NCBI RefSeq assembly: GCF_000417875.1
Contig: NW_006920872.1
Location: forward strand, 292,197-356,196
Source: Pseudozyma flocculosa PF-1
Taxonomy: Eukaryota > Basidiomycota > Ustilaginomycetes > Ustilaginales > Ustilaginaceae
Reading direction: 5' to 3'
DNA length: 64,000 nt
The notes beneath the pieces were generated by a model. The model saw nothing but the letters and a program-made list of their open reading frames with translations. It ran no database searches and was not told the origin of the DNA. The position numbers and the translations under genes were made by a program. This document shows, in pieces, positions 33,188 through 45,508 of the stretch. Numbering within the stretch: position 1 is the stretch's first letter; every line of letters begins with the position of its first letter.

Positions 33188-35226
33188 ATGCCATCCGGCG
33201 AACGCCCTCTAGCGAGGACCTCGGCGAGCTACGTGGCGTCCACCCACACCGGCCTCAACCTCGCCGGCAACGTGCACCTCTTCGACCGGCCCAGCTCGCC
33301 TTTTGGTCACGTCTCTCCCCAGTCGACATCCGCTTCTGGATCCCGGCACAGCTCTCGCCCGCAGTCTCGCAGGGGCAGCTCCTCGTACATCAGCGCCGAA
33401 CGGCCAAGCGAACCGGTCACCGCCTTCATCCCGCAGCGCCTGACCGTAGACGCGCGCCGTCACGACCGCCGAAGCCAAGATGACGGCGGCGGAGATAGTC
33501 GCGCAGACGATGACGACGACGAAGAGCCAGACTCGGACGCCCTCGAGTCCGACTCCTGGAGAGGCAGCAGCACCGCGCTCAACAGGACGAGATACGTCTG
33601 GAAGAAGTCGCGCGGAAAGAGGAGGACGGCCTTCAAAGTCCTTAAGGACGGAGAGGGGAGGGACAGCCTGCTGGTAAGTCTGCGACTCCAAGCGCGGCTG
33701 GGGCAGACGGCAGCGATCGGTCGCTGATGCTCGTCACGTCCTGCTGCCTGCAGCACGTAGCCCATTCCCTCGTCCTCCTCTTGCATTCGTCCCTGCATTT
33801 CCCGCCGCCACGCAGCTATACCGAGTCGATCCTCGCACCCGGCGGTTTCCTCCTCACGCGCCTCTTTCCCCGCTCGATGCGCGCACATACGATGCAGCGC
33901 ATCTACACGGCAGCCGAGGGGCTCGCCAACGTGCGCCGGATCGTGCTCCTCGCACGCTGGATCCAGGCAGGCACCGAGGCCGCCATGGAGCGCATGGCCA
34001 CAAGGCCCAAGATGCCGTCCTCGTCTCGTCCATCAACCCATGGAGAGCTGGCGCCTCCATCCTCTGCCGCTTCACCTGAAAGCGAGGAGAAGATCACGTC
34101 CACCGACGCCAAAGAGGAAGGCTTCAGCTGGCTCCAACCGCAGAGCCTGGCGCCCTTCGACAGTGGGACGGTGGAGAACGAGGTGATCGAACAGCCGTCG
34201 ACGTCTGCGCGGCCCCGAGCCGGGCCCGACGCCGCGGAGCAGTCGCAGCTTGCCACCGTCTCGACGTGGCGAGAGATGTGGGAGGAGCGGCTCTCGACGC
34301 TGTGCGATGCGCTCTCGGTGCTCGGCGAAGCGTGCGACGTGGCCGCCTTTATGGCGGGCAGCGGCATCTTTTGGCGCGCCGTCGGCTTCGCCGAGCTGGG
34401 CGTCCTTGGACGAAGGCGGAGAAAGGGCATCGAGAGGGTGGGCGTACTGCTCTCGCTCTGCTCGGTCCTCTTGTCGCTGGCGCTGCTGCGCATGCAGAGG
34501 CTGCGACTCCGGGCCGAGCTCCGCAGCGCCCACCGCAGGATCATCCAGGCCAACGACCGCATCGGCTGGGCGAGCGAGCTGAGCGGTAGACGGATCCCGA
34601 CCGGTGCCGCCATCTCGCACCGACAGTCGAACCCGAACCTTGCTGCAGCAGACGACTCGACGGCGCAGGGCGAGTCATCGACGTCTGCTGCTGTAGCCGC
34701 CATGGCGAGCGACGTGGAGAAGGAGAACGAGCAGCAGCAGCAGCAGCAGCAACAAACTTCTCCGACCGACCTCGCAGAGCCGTCGCCAGCGTCGAGCGAT
34801 CTGCGACCGTACGGGCCGGGAATCCAGGAAGCGCTCGAGGACCTCGACGACGCCTCTTCGACCTCGTCCCGCTCGGCCGCTTCCATCTCCTTGACTCGAT
34901 CGAGCGAGGTCGAAGGCGAAGGGGGAGGCGATGCGATGCGAGGCAGCCAGCACCCGCACTCGAACCGCCACGCCCTCTCGCCGACGAGCCTGCTCGAGTC
35001 GACCGAACGACAGCTGGTGCAGGCCGAGACGGACCTGGCGCGCACGCGCCACTCGCTCGTGTGGACGTTTTGGGACCGCCTCGCCTTTTTCGCCGACGGC
35101 GTCTTTCTGGCGTTTGAAGCCGTGCGCCCCGATACCGACAAGGAGGCCGTCGAGGCCTGGTCGGGTATCCTCGCTGGCGGCATACGGCTGTGCAAGGTGT
35201 GGGAGCACGTCAAGTGGTCCCGCTAG
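33188..35226 (+). CDS. PEX11: PEX11-like peroxisomal membrane protein
   Basis: Probable peroxisome proliferation/division factor. Exons are 33188-33673 and 33754-35226 (652 residues) with an 80-bp intron. After a disordered Ser/Asp-rich N-terminus comes a PEX11-type start: KDGEGRDSLL joined to HVAHSLVLLLHSS, then LANVRRIVLLARWIQ. This fits the GRDKxLRxxxY...LxxxRKxxRLGKWL pattern of the family. The middle has CDALSVLGEACDVAAFMAG and a hydrophobic helix GVLLSLCSVLLSLALLRMQ. The C-terminus is DRLAFFADGVFLAFEAVRPD and AWSGILAGGIRLCKVWEHV, like PEX11 ends. Low-complexity inserts, including an eight-Gln run, more than double the usual length of about 230-300. Acceptor chosen at 33753 because only it keeps frame. 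The family call rests on pattern and layout, not alignment. Confidence 0.6.
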
Positions 35227-35563
35227 GCCGCCGTGGCCTATCTCTTCTCCGCGCGACACATGAAGGCAGGCAGGCGGGGTGGCGGCCCTGACCCATCGCG
35301 GCCTGTCCTTTCCGGTGCGTTTCCGCCAAGGCGGCAACGAATGCAATGATACCCGTGGCTCATCGACGATCGAGGTGATGGTGTGGAGGGCAGGGGACCA
35401 GGACGGAGCAGGTGATTAGCGCGACGTGGGCGGGCAAGGTAGGTGTTACAAGTACAGGGGCGCCGAGATGGCTCTAGGCGTGAGCGCGCCGGTGGGGTGC
35501 CGAGGGAATAGCTTAGTCTTGAGGACCCGAGGGGCTATCCAGGCGGTCGAGCGAGGCCGCTGG
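35227..35563. other. Tail-to-tail intergenic, PEX11-like / ERT1
   Basis: 337 bp between two convergent stop codons. Presumably the two 3' UTRs and termination signals. I see nothing else distinctive. Confidence 0.5.
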
Positions 35564-38201
35564 CTAGCTTCGACCTTCGAGGGTGGCAGGCATGGGGATG
35601 AATTGAACCACCTGTTGGGGAAGCGCGCGCGAGGCGAAAGGCGGCGTGGGGATCGACGAGACAGAGCGGTCAGCACCGGGAGAAACAAGGCCGAGCTGGG
35701 CTGGGACAGCGCCGTCGACTCGCCCGGGAGTCGAGGTGGGCCTGCCATGTCGAGTCGGGCCAGGTCCGATCCACTCACCACCATGACGGGCAGACCGTGC
35801 TGCGAAATCTTGGCCTCAAACGTGACGAGCGCCTGGCTTCGGATCACGACGGGCGACCCGTCCTGGCACACGCCGCTGCCGTCGCCCAGCAGCTCGCCCG
35901 TGTGCGGATCAAAGCCGGGCTTGTTGAACAGCAGCAGCGACCGGTCCACCTCAATCTTGGATAGGCGCACCGGCGGGTCCTTGAGGATGCCCATGCACTC
36001 GTCGGCGTAGAGCTGCGCGGGCGGGCGGACAGACCAGGGAGGAAGTCATCGACAGGGACCAAGCCAAAGGTAAGTATCGGGAGGCTCGCACTGGCACCTA
36101 GGGCCGTGGTAGGAGGCCGTTCTGGCCGGCAACACTCACGCGCCACAGCTTGACCGCCTCGTCCTCGGGGACCAGCTGGAAGTGAGAAATCTGGCCCCCT
36201 TCAAACAGACCCTTGGGCAGTTGCAGCAGGCGGGCCGCATGCTCGTTGGCGGCGTACACCTCGCCCGTGCGGCGCGACACGATAGTCGGCATCGGGACGA
36301 ATTCGAGCACGTTGGCCTGGTAGTGGTGCACCAGGCGGATAAAGGCCTCCTCGACGCCCAGCAGCTCGCGCTCCGGCAGACTGCGCGAGATGGCGAGGAA
36401 CTTGGGCCGAATCTGGCCCAGGCACTGGTCGACGGCCTCGCACGACTCGCGCGAGTACCTCGTCTGCATCCATCGAGCGAGCTTGGCTGTGGGCGAGAGG
36501 AGAGAAGAGGGGCACAAAGACAGACGGGCGGCATCGGAGCATGCCAGCGGCGGGCGAGCAGGGTCAGCAGGCAAGCGTCGGACAGCTGCGCGGGCACACG
36601 TGTGGGATGGTCTCGGCCGCCCGAGCGACTCACCGTAGCCGTACGTGTAGCTGTAGCTCTTGAGACCACGCAGCTCGGCGGTCGTGGCATGCTCCTCCTG
36701 GAGCAGGTGCTTGGGTCGGGGGAACATCTCGCTAGACGGATGGGACCGCACCAGCGACGACGTCGATCCCACATGGTAGGAGCTGTCCCGACTGCGCTCG
36801 TCGTAGCTCTCGCCTTGGTTGCCGCCGGCGACGGGCGATGGACTGTTGGCCGCGCTCGGCATCATCAGAGACTCGCCGACCGGCATCCCGATCATGGCCG
36901 GATAGTTAAGCAGCGAGGTGGGCTTGTCGCCGAATGCATCGCTGGACGGTTGCGTGGCGACGGTTACACGAGGGGTCAATCGGCGCGCATCGTAAGCAAC
37001 ACGGCCAAGCAGATGCAGCATGCGATCGGAGGCTCGACTCACTTGAGGTCGACGGCAGAGGGCCCAGCCTCGAGCAGCTTCATGAGCTCCCGTTGCGACG
37101 TATAGTCCATGTTTCGCTCCCAGGAGCGCTCCTGCGCCTCGGCATAGTCGGCCGTGAAGGCGGCAGGGGCGGATCGCCGGCTCTGCGTTCCTGGCGTCGA
37201 AGGACCCTGCCCATTGCGTAGCTTCGAGGGTGCCTGAACCTTGCCCGCCGGGCCACCCGGCGCTGCGTCGCCTGCATACCTGGCGTACACGGTGGCCTGC
37301 GAGTTGCGCGTGGAGCTGACGTCGGCGGGACTGAGCAAGAGGCTGATGGACATGGCCGGCGGAAAGTCGGGGTCTCTGGCAGACACGCCCGGGATGTCGA
37401 GTTCCTCGGGCTCCGGCGACATGGATTCGGGAGATCCGGCCGCGCCGTCGTCGTCCCTGCCCTTGCCCTTGGTCGTGCTGGGGCTCGACTTTGCACGATC
37501 CGTTGGCTTGGCTTGCTTCCCGTTTGAGCCCTGGGGCTCGGCATCGCGGCACATGTCAGAGATACCTCGCTTGATACTGTGAGGGGGCAGGGAATGGGGG
37601 GCCGGAGTCAGATCGGCCGCTCTCCGGGTCGCTGCAGCTGCCGATGTTGTTTCTCTGTCGTCGCGCGAGGTGAGGTTGGGTCGCTCTGCTCACCATCTTC
37701 GGCACGGTCTTGCCTCTTCGCACGGCTGCATGGCGAGGACAGCGCGTCATCGAGATGCGGATGGTTCAGAGTGGCTCAGCAGGGATGTCCGCATCGTGAC
37801 GATTGCCTTGCACCGCGCAGGCCATGCTGCGCCCGCGGAAGCATAGGAGGCCCTGGCTGAGGTACGTCACTCACCATGTGGCTGCGCTTGCAGAAGATGC
37901 AAGCCTTCTTGACCTTCTTGCGGCTCTCTTTCTTGCCATCGGCGTCGACGCCGTTGCCGTCTGGATCCTCGCTCTGCCCATCTCTGGCATCGCCGTTGGC
38001 GTTGGATTGGTTCTCGAGGAGGTACTTGAAGCGCTTCTTGCGCTTCCGCGAATGCTGGTGGTTGCCTGCGTCGTTGGACGGGCCCGGCTGTGCTAGGTGT
38101 TCGCCGTTGCCGTTGCTTCGCTGGTCGACGAAACGAGCGCCGTCACGCCCTTCCCCGTTGTGGGAGCCCATTGTCGCGGAGAAGGAAGACAGCTCGGTCA
38201 T
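35564..38201 (-). CDS. ERT1: Zn(II)2Cys6 transcription factor with PAS-like domain, ERT1/AcuK/RDS2 type
   Basis: Predicted activator of gluconeogenesis and non-fermentable carbon use. Seven exons: 37875-38201, 37694-37725, 37043-37576, 36634-36941, 36140-36486, 35779-36012 and 35564-35611. The total is 1830 coding bases, 609 residues, all junctions in frame. The zinc cluster is assembled from three exons: KKACIFCKRSHM, then PCEEARPCRR in a 32-nt exon, then CIKRGISDMC. This gives C-x2-C-x6-C-x5-C-x2-C-x8-C, the AcuK/ERT1 spacing. The N-terminus has a basic RKRKKRFKYLL. The C-terminal half contains AKLARWMQTRYSRESCEAVD, EAFIRLVHHYQANVLEFVPM and the PAS-like PTIVSRRTGEVYAANEHAA. The protein ends with VVVQFIPMP, as family members end in a VGQFIP-like motif. 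About 4.9 kb upstream is gene-free. Confidence 0.9.
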
Positions 38202-38655
38202 GGAGGCGTATCGGCAATTCTATTCGTCGGAGAAGCCTGCGCGCTGGCGGTGATCCCTCGGGCCGGGGCGTCGAGCTGGCCGGCGTGATGCGGGACCCTG
38301 CTTCGGGGCGCCGCCGCGGCCACAATAACGCAACGGGACCTGCCTGCGATCAGGAGCTGGCGGTACGTATGTATGTGACTCCAGAAGCCAATGGGGTCGA
38401 TGCTGGAGCTGCGTCGACGGAGGACTTGACCGAGGTCAAATGGCCAGGAATACGTGTGGTCGGGATACCGAGGCTGCCTGGTCGTCCGCAAGAGGCTCGT
38501 CCGGGTCGATGCGGGCAAGGAAGGAGAAGGCCGACGACAGCTGGTGGTCTTGGCTGCTGGACTCCACTGCCGACGGAACGGAAGCCAGAGTAGAGTCGAC
38601 GCGAGGAGGGCCGGCCGTTGCCAAGGGAGCTAGCTAGCTTCCTAGACGGAGACGC

Positions 38656-38697
38656 TCGAGGTCGAGGTCGAGGTCGAGGTCGAGGTCGAGGTCGAGA
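38656..38697. repeat. TCGAGG hexanucleotide tandem repeat
   Basis: About seven perfect copies of the six-base unit GGTCGA lie about 455 bp upstream of the ERT1 start codon. Each unit contains a TCGA palindrome. Confidence 0.9.
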
Positions 38698-39989
38698 TTG
38701 ACGTGGAGTGCCAAAGGAAGATGGGACCGAGCGTCGTCAGCAAAGGACAAGTGGGCCGCAAGCAGACCGGCGGCTGGCGTGCGATGTCGAAGGGCCAGCG
38801 ACGAGATGGTGGTGACGGAGGAGGCGTGGCGAGACGGGGCGATCCGGCGAGGCTGTGTGTACGTATGGTGGTGGTGTCGTCGAGAGGCCTATGTAGTACT
38901 GCGGACAGAGCCGACCCGGATAGTGAGCCGATGTGACCTGACGCCGAGGTGCCGGGCGGGGCCGAGACGGTCCAATCGGCTGGTCCGAGGATGGCGGGGC
39001 GGGGGCGGGTCCCGCAGCAGGTGCAAACGTTCGTTAGGTGTTACGCTTGGCGGTCACCGTCTGTATGACGCTGCAGTCGGCCGAGGCCAGGGCCAAAAGG
39101 TGCGTGCGAGAGAGAGGTAGTGTGTGGTGCAGGAGTGAGAAGAGGGCGGCGAGAGAGAGGAAGACGCAAGCGACAAAAAGGAGAAGCGCGCACTAAGGGT
39201 CAAAAGCAGGCAGGGCCCAGCCTAGACACAAATGGGGTGGCAGAGGGCGACCGGCTACCTTGGAAGATATCGAAGGCTGCAGCAGAGCCCTGTCGAGTCG
39301 CCGTGCTTCCAGACCCCTTCGTTCTATGGAGCCAGAGGCAAGCAAGCAGCAAGGCCGGATGCACCGAGGCCAAGGATCCAGGGCCAGGCGCGCGGGCGAA
39401 GAGCGAGGACGTGCGTACCGGTACCGTATGAGGTGATGGTTCGGTAGGTGAGTCGAGAGGGCGAGGGCCCGCTTCTTCCGGGTCTGTCTGTCTTGCTGGC
39501 TCGGTGCTGGGTACAGCATCTGCTGCCGCTCGTTGGTTTTCTTGCCTGCTTGCTTGCTGCTTGCTCTGCCTTGCCCGCCTGTTGCCGTGCAACCATCGCA
39601 TGCTGCTGCTGCAGCGTCGACCGGTCTGGTCTGGCCAGCGCTGACTGGCGCCAGGCGAGGCAGGCAGGCAGGCAGGCCGGGCATCGCGACACGGGCACAA
39701 ACGAGCCGGCGAATGCAACACCTGCCGCGCGACGACAGCACCTCGGGTCTTCCCGGCCAGCCCCCCTCGCCCGCTCACCTCACCGACGTACGAGGGCAAA
39801 AGACGCAAGGCCGAAAAAGAGAGACAGAGAGGCACAAACGCCGGCACGCCTTCCGACATTCGGAAACCTGGCTGACAGGGGGGGTGGGCAGGCGCGGGCA
39901 GGCCGACGAAGAGGGCGGGCGGGGCGCTTGTGCGCTGTGTGTTTGTGGGCGGGCGTGGTGCTGGCGTCTTGCTTTGCTTCGGGGTCCTG

Positions 39990-39990
39990 T

Positions 39991-40025
<35 letters not shown>

Positions 40026-40036
40026 CTTGCTTGCTT
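39990..40036. repeat. CTGC/CCTG tetranucleotide repeat
   Basis: About eleven tandem CTGC units, the last few drifting to CTTG. A shorter run in the opposite orientation (CAGG x4) is at about 39661-39677. Confidence 0.9.
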
Positions 40037-40920
40037 GGGTCTGGCCCCGCCTGCCACGGCCACCTGCTGGTCTTCATGCGAGCCCTCTTTTTTGCCGAAG
40101 CCGCTTTTGCTTCCCCGCGGCCATCTCGCCGATTTCTGGTCGGCGGCTGCCGACAGCCCTTTCTTGGCCTGCCTGCCTCTCCCCCTGCCGCCTACCGCTG
40201 TACGGCCGGGCAGCCAAGGCCAGCTGGGCCGGGCCAGGAGCTCGAGAGGAGCCTTCGCACTGGCCGCCATGCAGCATCTATCGCGCTTCTCTCTGATCTT
40301 CTGCGGGCCAGGCCAGGCTAGGCTGCTTCGCTACCGCCCCGTGCCGCAAACAGCTCGATCTCGTCTGGCGGTGGGTACAGCCGCGGCGCGGGGGGCTTTG
40401 GATGCTGGTAGATCTCATCTGGCCTCTGCATGAGCATGACCTGGCGCAGCGGGTACGGCGGGGCTGGCCCTAGGGTCGGAAACAGCGCGAAGACGGCCGG
40501 GGGTGTCACATCGACAAGGCCCGACTCGTCACCCGCACATACGGACCAGCGTCGTGCGAGGGGCCGAGTGTATGCACCTGTAGGTCGTGTTTCGCCCTCG
40601 CCGGTCGCCTGATCCTGGGCTCCTCGACCCCTGGCGCTGATAGCATGCCGGTACCGTACCAGTACCGTACCCGTCGCCGACTGCCTTCCAGCTAGGTCAC
40701 GGTCAGCGCCCGTTCACCTACGGTACTTACGTTCGGCACAGACGGGTCCCCCCTTCGCACCTCAGGCCGGGAACCACACTCTTTAGCACACGGTGCGAGC
40801 ACACACCACTCTACCGCGCGTACATATGATAATGGGCGCCCGGCGTTGAATCGTCTGCGATCATAGCTGGCCCTCTTCATCTATACGGAACGGTGTTCCC
40901 GGTGGCAAGCCCGGGCGACG

Positions 40921-40943
40921 GCCTACTGAAGGGGTCAGTAGGC
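40921..40943. other. Perfect nine-pair hairpin
   Basis: GCCTACTGA, loop AGGGG, TCAGTAGGC. A perfect inverted repeat in the ERT1 upstream region with no coding sequence around it. Confidence 0.8.
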
Positions 40944-41137
40944 AGGAACGAGGCTAGGGTGGACCAGCAAGGCGGCAGCCGGTACTTCAGCATGCACATG
41001 CACATGCCTTGCTTGAATTCGAGCTGAGCTCGCACTCGCTCGTCATGACGTCTCGCTCAGCTTCGCTTTGCGCCCCTCATGATGGCCCCGGTAGGTACGC
41101 GGGAGCTCACTCTACATACCTAGCCTGCCTCTTTCCG

Positions 41138-41163
41138 CCAGCCAGCCAGCCAGCCAGCCAGCC
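41138..41163. repeat. CCAG tetranucleotide repeat
   Basis: Six tandem CCAG units in gene-free sequence. Confidence 0.85.
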
Positions 41164-43082
41164 AAGGCTGTATGTTTGCCTGCACGCCCTGCCCGCCTGT
41201 CCGCTGCCCGCCCGCTTGCAACAAGTTAAGGCTCACCGGCAGCGGAAAGACGTCTGCCTGTTGCAGGAGGGCACCGACCGCATGTTTCCTTCCTGCCTGT
41301 ACCGGCAGTTGGATGGCCGGCGGCTACTTTTCCTCGGTCCCCTGGTCCCGTTTCGGTCGCTACCGTACCGTATGGGGATGCGATGGATACCGCGCGTTCC
41401 CTTGCTTTGGCTTTGCTCCTTTGGCGTCTCACTGTACGGTTCCTGCTTCTCCGCCCTGCTGGCGTGCGTCCTTGGTCGAGCACACGTACGCGCACTCTCG
41501 AGACGACGGCCTGCCTGTTCTATTTCGGTAGTCGGGCACCCGCCCATCCTCTCTTCCGGCCTCCCGGTCTCGTCTCGGCCTACCAGTCGGCGGAGTCTGT
41601 ATGTAAGAGGCAGACAGGCAGGCAGGACGACCACGCGCTGAAGCGGAGCGGGGCGGGTGCGGGGCTCGCTCTACCGTACGTCGCCTCAAGGAGCGACACC
41701 TGGCGAATCCATGCATGCGCAGTCCTACCCGGTTCGGCGTCGAGTCGATATGTACATACAGCTACCGCCCGCGGCCGCAGCTTCGGCTCAACAAACAAGG
41801 GACGGGGGTCTAGACTCTTTTCTCTTGTCCCTCTAGCTAGCTCTCTCTCCGCGGCTGTATGTCGTGCTCTGGTATCAGTCCATCCGACTCAGTTGCTTGC
41901 CGACCGCCGTCGACGTCGAATCGGACACCAACATCCGAGGGCTGTACGCAACTCCCCTGGGACCGTAGCCGCTGTATCGCTCGCTTCGGATCGCGTATGG
42001 CCATCGTGGACCGCCGCGGAAGAGGCAGGGCAGGCTAGGCTAGGGCGGGGGTGGCGAGTCCCACGCCGAGTCCGAAGCGGGCCGGTGAAGGCCAGCCTTG
42101 GGTGCTTTTTGGTGCGCACCGAGCCCAGTACATGGGCATGGGCACGGGCAGGGACGGACGTAACCGTACCGTGCCGTGCCGTGCCGTGTCGTCCTGAAGC
42201 CGCACTCTATCCACCATCCGGGACCTCGTCTCGTCGTTCCATTGTCCCCCTTACGCCCGTCCAACGGAGCGCGCTTGTTCTTGAAATCGGAGGGATGCAG
42301 GCAAGAGAGCATGGAACAAACAACGAAACAACCTTGCCCCCCTGCCGAGGACAAGAACAATAATGGGGGCAACAGGAATCGATGTGATGGCAGAGACCAA
42401 CACCGTGCCGTACCCCACCGCACCGCACCGGATCGACCGACGCCCAACGGGCGACGCAGACTTTTCTCGCCCCGCTGCGTGGCCCGGCAGGTCGGAATGC
42501 CGTTGCGCGCTGAATGACGATGGGCCTGCGACTGCGACTGCGCCGCGCCTCGCTCCCCGGAACGCGAATCGGATACCAACCCTTCGCTCGCTCGCTCGCT
42601 CGCTTGCTACATGACCATCCTCGGATCCCTCTTTGCCGCAGTCAAACACCGGGACGGTGGGGAATGTGAGCTCGGGGCCCACGCACGCCCATCGACATCC
42701 GATACGCAACTCGCACCTCGTCGGACGTTTCCGCAGATGCTTAGATTGGCAATTTGGCTGGTCGAGACCCCTTTGTTCATGGGACTCCTCCCGTGCACAT
42801 GCTCGCTCGGCCCCCGACTTCAGAGCACGGCCAGGCGTTGTCGTTCCCGCCCCCGCCCCCGCCCTCGGTCTGAGACACCACTTCCATCCAGCCCCGCACG
42901 ACCGACTCCTCCGAGGGTAAGAGTAGCCTGGCAGTTACTGCAGAATCGTCGACGTGATCAGAGCCCCCGGATTGCGATCCGGATAAAAGCCAGCCTGCCT
43001 GCCTGCCAGAGGACGGCCAGAGTGGATTCACCCTCCGCCCCTTCCTCTTTGTTCAAAAGGCGATCTGGATCCATGGCGATCA

Positions 43083-44934
43083 TCAGATGTCGATGCCGCC
43101 TCGGGTGGCGACCGTGATGCAGTAGTGGCGCAGGAGCATGTCGAGCTCCTCGACCTCGTCGAGCCCTTCGAGCCTCGAGATCCTCTCGCGTTCGCGCGCG
43201 TCGAGATCCTGCCAGATCCGGTACAGGCTTTTTCCCCTCGCCGTCGTCGGCCCGCGTGCACCGTCGGCCCAGAGGCGCGTATACCGATTCGCCTGCGACT
43301 CGATCGTCAGAGCCGCCTTGGCTCCCGGTAGCGATAGGTTGCGCGCCTAAGGTCGGGTCGGGCGTCGGCGTCAAAGGTGAGCAGGCGAGCCAACGGCCGA
43401 GCAAGACAGGGGAAGCAAGATGAGGCGGGTCAATTGGCGATCAGAGGGCAGCACGGGTGCGTTGATTGCGACCGACTGCCGACCGATCGAGGCCCAGCTG
43501 CCGGTCAACATGGAGCCGACCCGACACACCGGTGTGCATCGGCGTCGGATGCCAAAGGCCCGCAGAACAAACAAGACCCACTCACCTCCAGGTTTTGCAG
43601 CAGCACCTTGCCAAACCGGCTGACCTCATGCCGACCGGGGGCATCGGCAACATCGCCCGCCAAGCACATGTCGTACCCGACAGCCGCCAGGCGCGGGAAC
43701 CTCTGCCCAAAGGACGAGATCATCGCGTCTGCCGAGTCGGGCTCAATATAGGCCAGCACGCACTCAAACAAGAGGAGCGTGGGCAGCGTCGGATCGAGGT
43801 CCGAGACCAGCTGACCGATGGCGTCTCCAGCTTGCTCAAAGTGTCGCAGGTCAAAGGGACGGATGGTGAGACGCTTGCTGCGCAGCGAGTCGGCGGAATC
43901 GGGCGGCTGGCTGCTGCTGCTGCTGCTGGCATCATCCCGAGATGGACCGTGCTCGTAGTCGAGCTGCTCGATGTGAGCCTGCAATCTGGAGCTGCGCCGG
44001 ATGCTGGCCACCTTTTTGGTCGTGACCTGAGCAAAGTCGAGCTCGAGATAGTGGGCGAGCTGAGCGCGCAGCTCTGGCGATGCCTGTGCATCGGGCGAAG
44101 GGCAGAGGTTGGCGAGGATCGGATGTCAGCCGGGTCGCTGGTCCATGAAACAGAGTGCCGGATCCGCAGGTCTGCGCTTGTTCGCACACTCACCATGACC
44201 CTCCAGTACCTGCTGTCGCTGCCGGCGCCGAGGCTAATGATCTGCTTGCCCTTGCCCTTGCCCTTGGCCGGGGCATCCGATCCGGGGCCCAACGCGGCGC
44301 CGTGGTCGTGGAGCAGGAATGCTTCGACGAGCTGGTCGATTGAGCGGCATCTGAGGTAGGTGCCGATGTTGATCAAGGGTGGTCGTCTTGCGCCTGGAGC
44401 GGTGCCGGGAAAGGCCGCCAGGGGGTTGGCTGCGGTTGTGGGCTGGGGGATGTCGGCGTAGCCAAAAGCCGAGCCTGATCCCGGAGTGCGTGGTGGACTG
44501 TGGTCGTGGTGGTGGTCATTGACTTGTGTGGCAGGAGCGGAAGGTGGCGTTGGTGGAAGGGCGGTGCGGCTGCGTTGCTCTGACGAGTGCGGGCGTGCGG
44601 TGTGCGGGAGCAACGACGGGGGAGGTGGGCGTGGGTGTGTTTGAGGGCCGGTCTGTGTGAGGAAGTCGTGCGAGTAGGGGTCGTCGGGGAGATATCCGAG
44701 GCGCAGCGCCGAGATGCGCGAAAGGAGGGCGTCCGAGTCTGTTGCTCTGACTGCGTCGTCTGCGATTGCGGCTGCGCGCGCTGCAACTGCTGCTGCTGCA
44801 GATGTTGATGATGATGATGGAGGGTGGCGGGTGGAGCGACCGCCTCGTGCTCTTGGTAGACCGAGGGAGAGGGTGGCAGGTGGAGCGGGAGGGGAGTTTG
44901 CGAGGGGATCGCGGAGGGGTGGCGGTTGCGACAT
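43083..44934 (-). CDS. PPM1: Leucine carboxyl methyltransferase 1 (PP2A methyltransferase)
   Basis: SAM-dependent enzyme that methylates the C-terminal leucine of the PP2A catalytic subunit. Exons are 44194-44934, 43586-44083 and 43083-43346 (500 residues). Both introns are phase 0 and frame-consistent. The N-terminal 80 residues are Pro/Ser/Ala-rich. Then come LLSRISALRLGYLPDDPY, the family start, and a second low-complexity insert. RPPLINIGTYLRCRSIDQLV and the SAM-binding loop QIISLGAGSDSRYWRV (about residue 236) follow. Further on are ELDFAQVTTKK, TLLLFECVLAYIEPDSADAM and the C-terminal LDEVEELDMLLRHYCITVATR, all LCMT hallmarks. It is longer than the usual 330-400 residues because of the inserts. 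Divergent from the AsaB-like gene, 574 bp between starts. Confidence 0.92.
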
Positions 44935-45508
44935 GGTGTTCGGGGATATCGACGAGTGATGGAGGGGTGTTCGGAGGTTAGGAGGGGGGTGGAGGAGGAG
45001 GTCGAGGTAGAGGTCGAGAAGAAGCCACCGACGGCAAACGCACTGCGGTCGCGTGCAAGAGAGAGTGGCCCATGCGGGGCTGCCTCTGGCTCCGCCGCCG
45101 CTGCCGTCGGAAGTCGGGCCAAAGGCAGCGCAGCCCGCCCCCACGGCCTTAGCCCCGCCTGCCCAGCCTCCACCTCGGTATGGCCCGCCTTCGGGAATAT
45201 GGCCACTTTGGCCCGATTGCGCCATCAATGGCCTGCGGGGTTAACCGATTGAACCTTTGCCAGCTGCGTTGGCTGACTGCCCCCTCGCCGCTCCACCACC
45301 ACCATTGCCACCTAACATCCGAGGGTACCTTGCCCCGTCACGACATCCACCTCAATTACCATCCCCACAAACACCGGCCGCCCCGACGACACCAGCTCAG
45401 CTCCATCAGCCTATAAAGACAGGCCAGCCGCAACACTCCTCCTTCCCTCTCGTCTCGCCATCCAGCTCACATTGCCCACTCCCGCACTAAACACCATCAC
45501 CAGCCACC
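44935..45508. promoter_or_regulatory. Divergent promoter PPM1 / AsaB-like gene
   Basis: This 574-bp head-to-head region holds a TATAAA on the plus strand at 45412-45417, 92 bp upstream of the AsaB-like ATG. A CT/CA-rich leader follows it. No TATA is evident on the PPM1 side. Confidence 0.6.
45412..45417 (+). promoter_or_regulatory. Putative TATA box of the AsaB-like gene
   Basis: A perfect TATAAA in GC-rich surroundings, 92 bp upstream of the ATG at 45509. Confidence 0.65.

Larger units (their letters stand above)
38202..43082. other. Gene-free region (4.9 kb) upstream of ERT1
   Basis: No convincing gene on either strand. It contains a TCGAGG tandem, CCTG/CAGG and CCAG tetranucleotide runs, and a perfect hairpin at 40921-40943. 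It also has several GTACCG-type elements near 39414-39430, 40648-40676, 41359-41374, 41671-41680 and 42161-42192, and CGCT repeats at about 42589-42606. It lies between the ERT1 start codon and the PPM1 stop codon, so it is mostly ERT1 upstream sequence. A non-coding transcript is possible. Confidence 0.45.

Noticed and set aside
39200..40270. Open frame of 356 codons on the minus strand in the ERT1 upstream region
   Set aside because: It passes through CTGC/CAGG repeats and encodes only repetitive Arg/Ala/Gln/Pro sequence.
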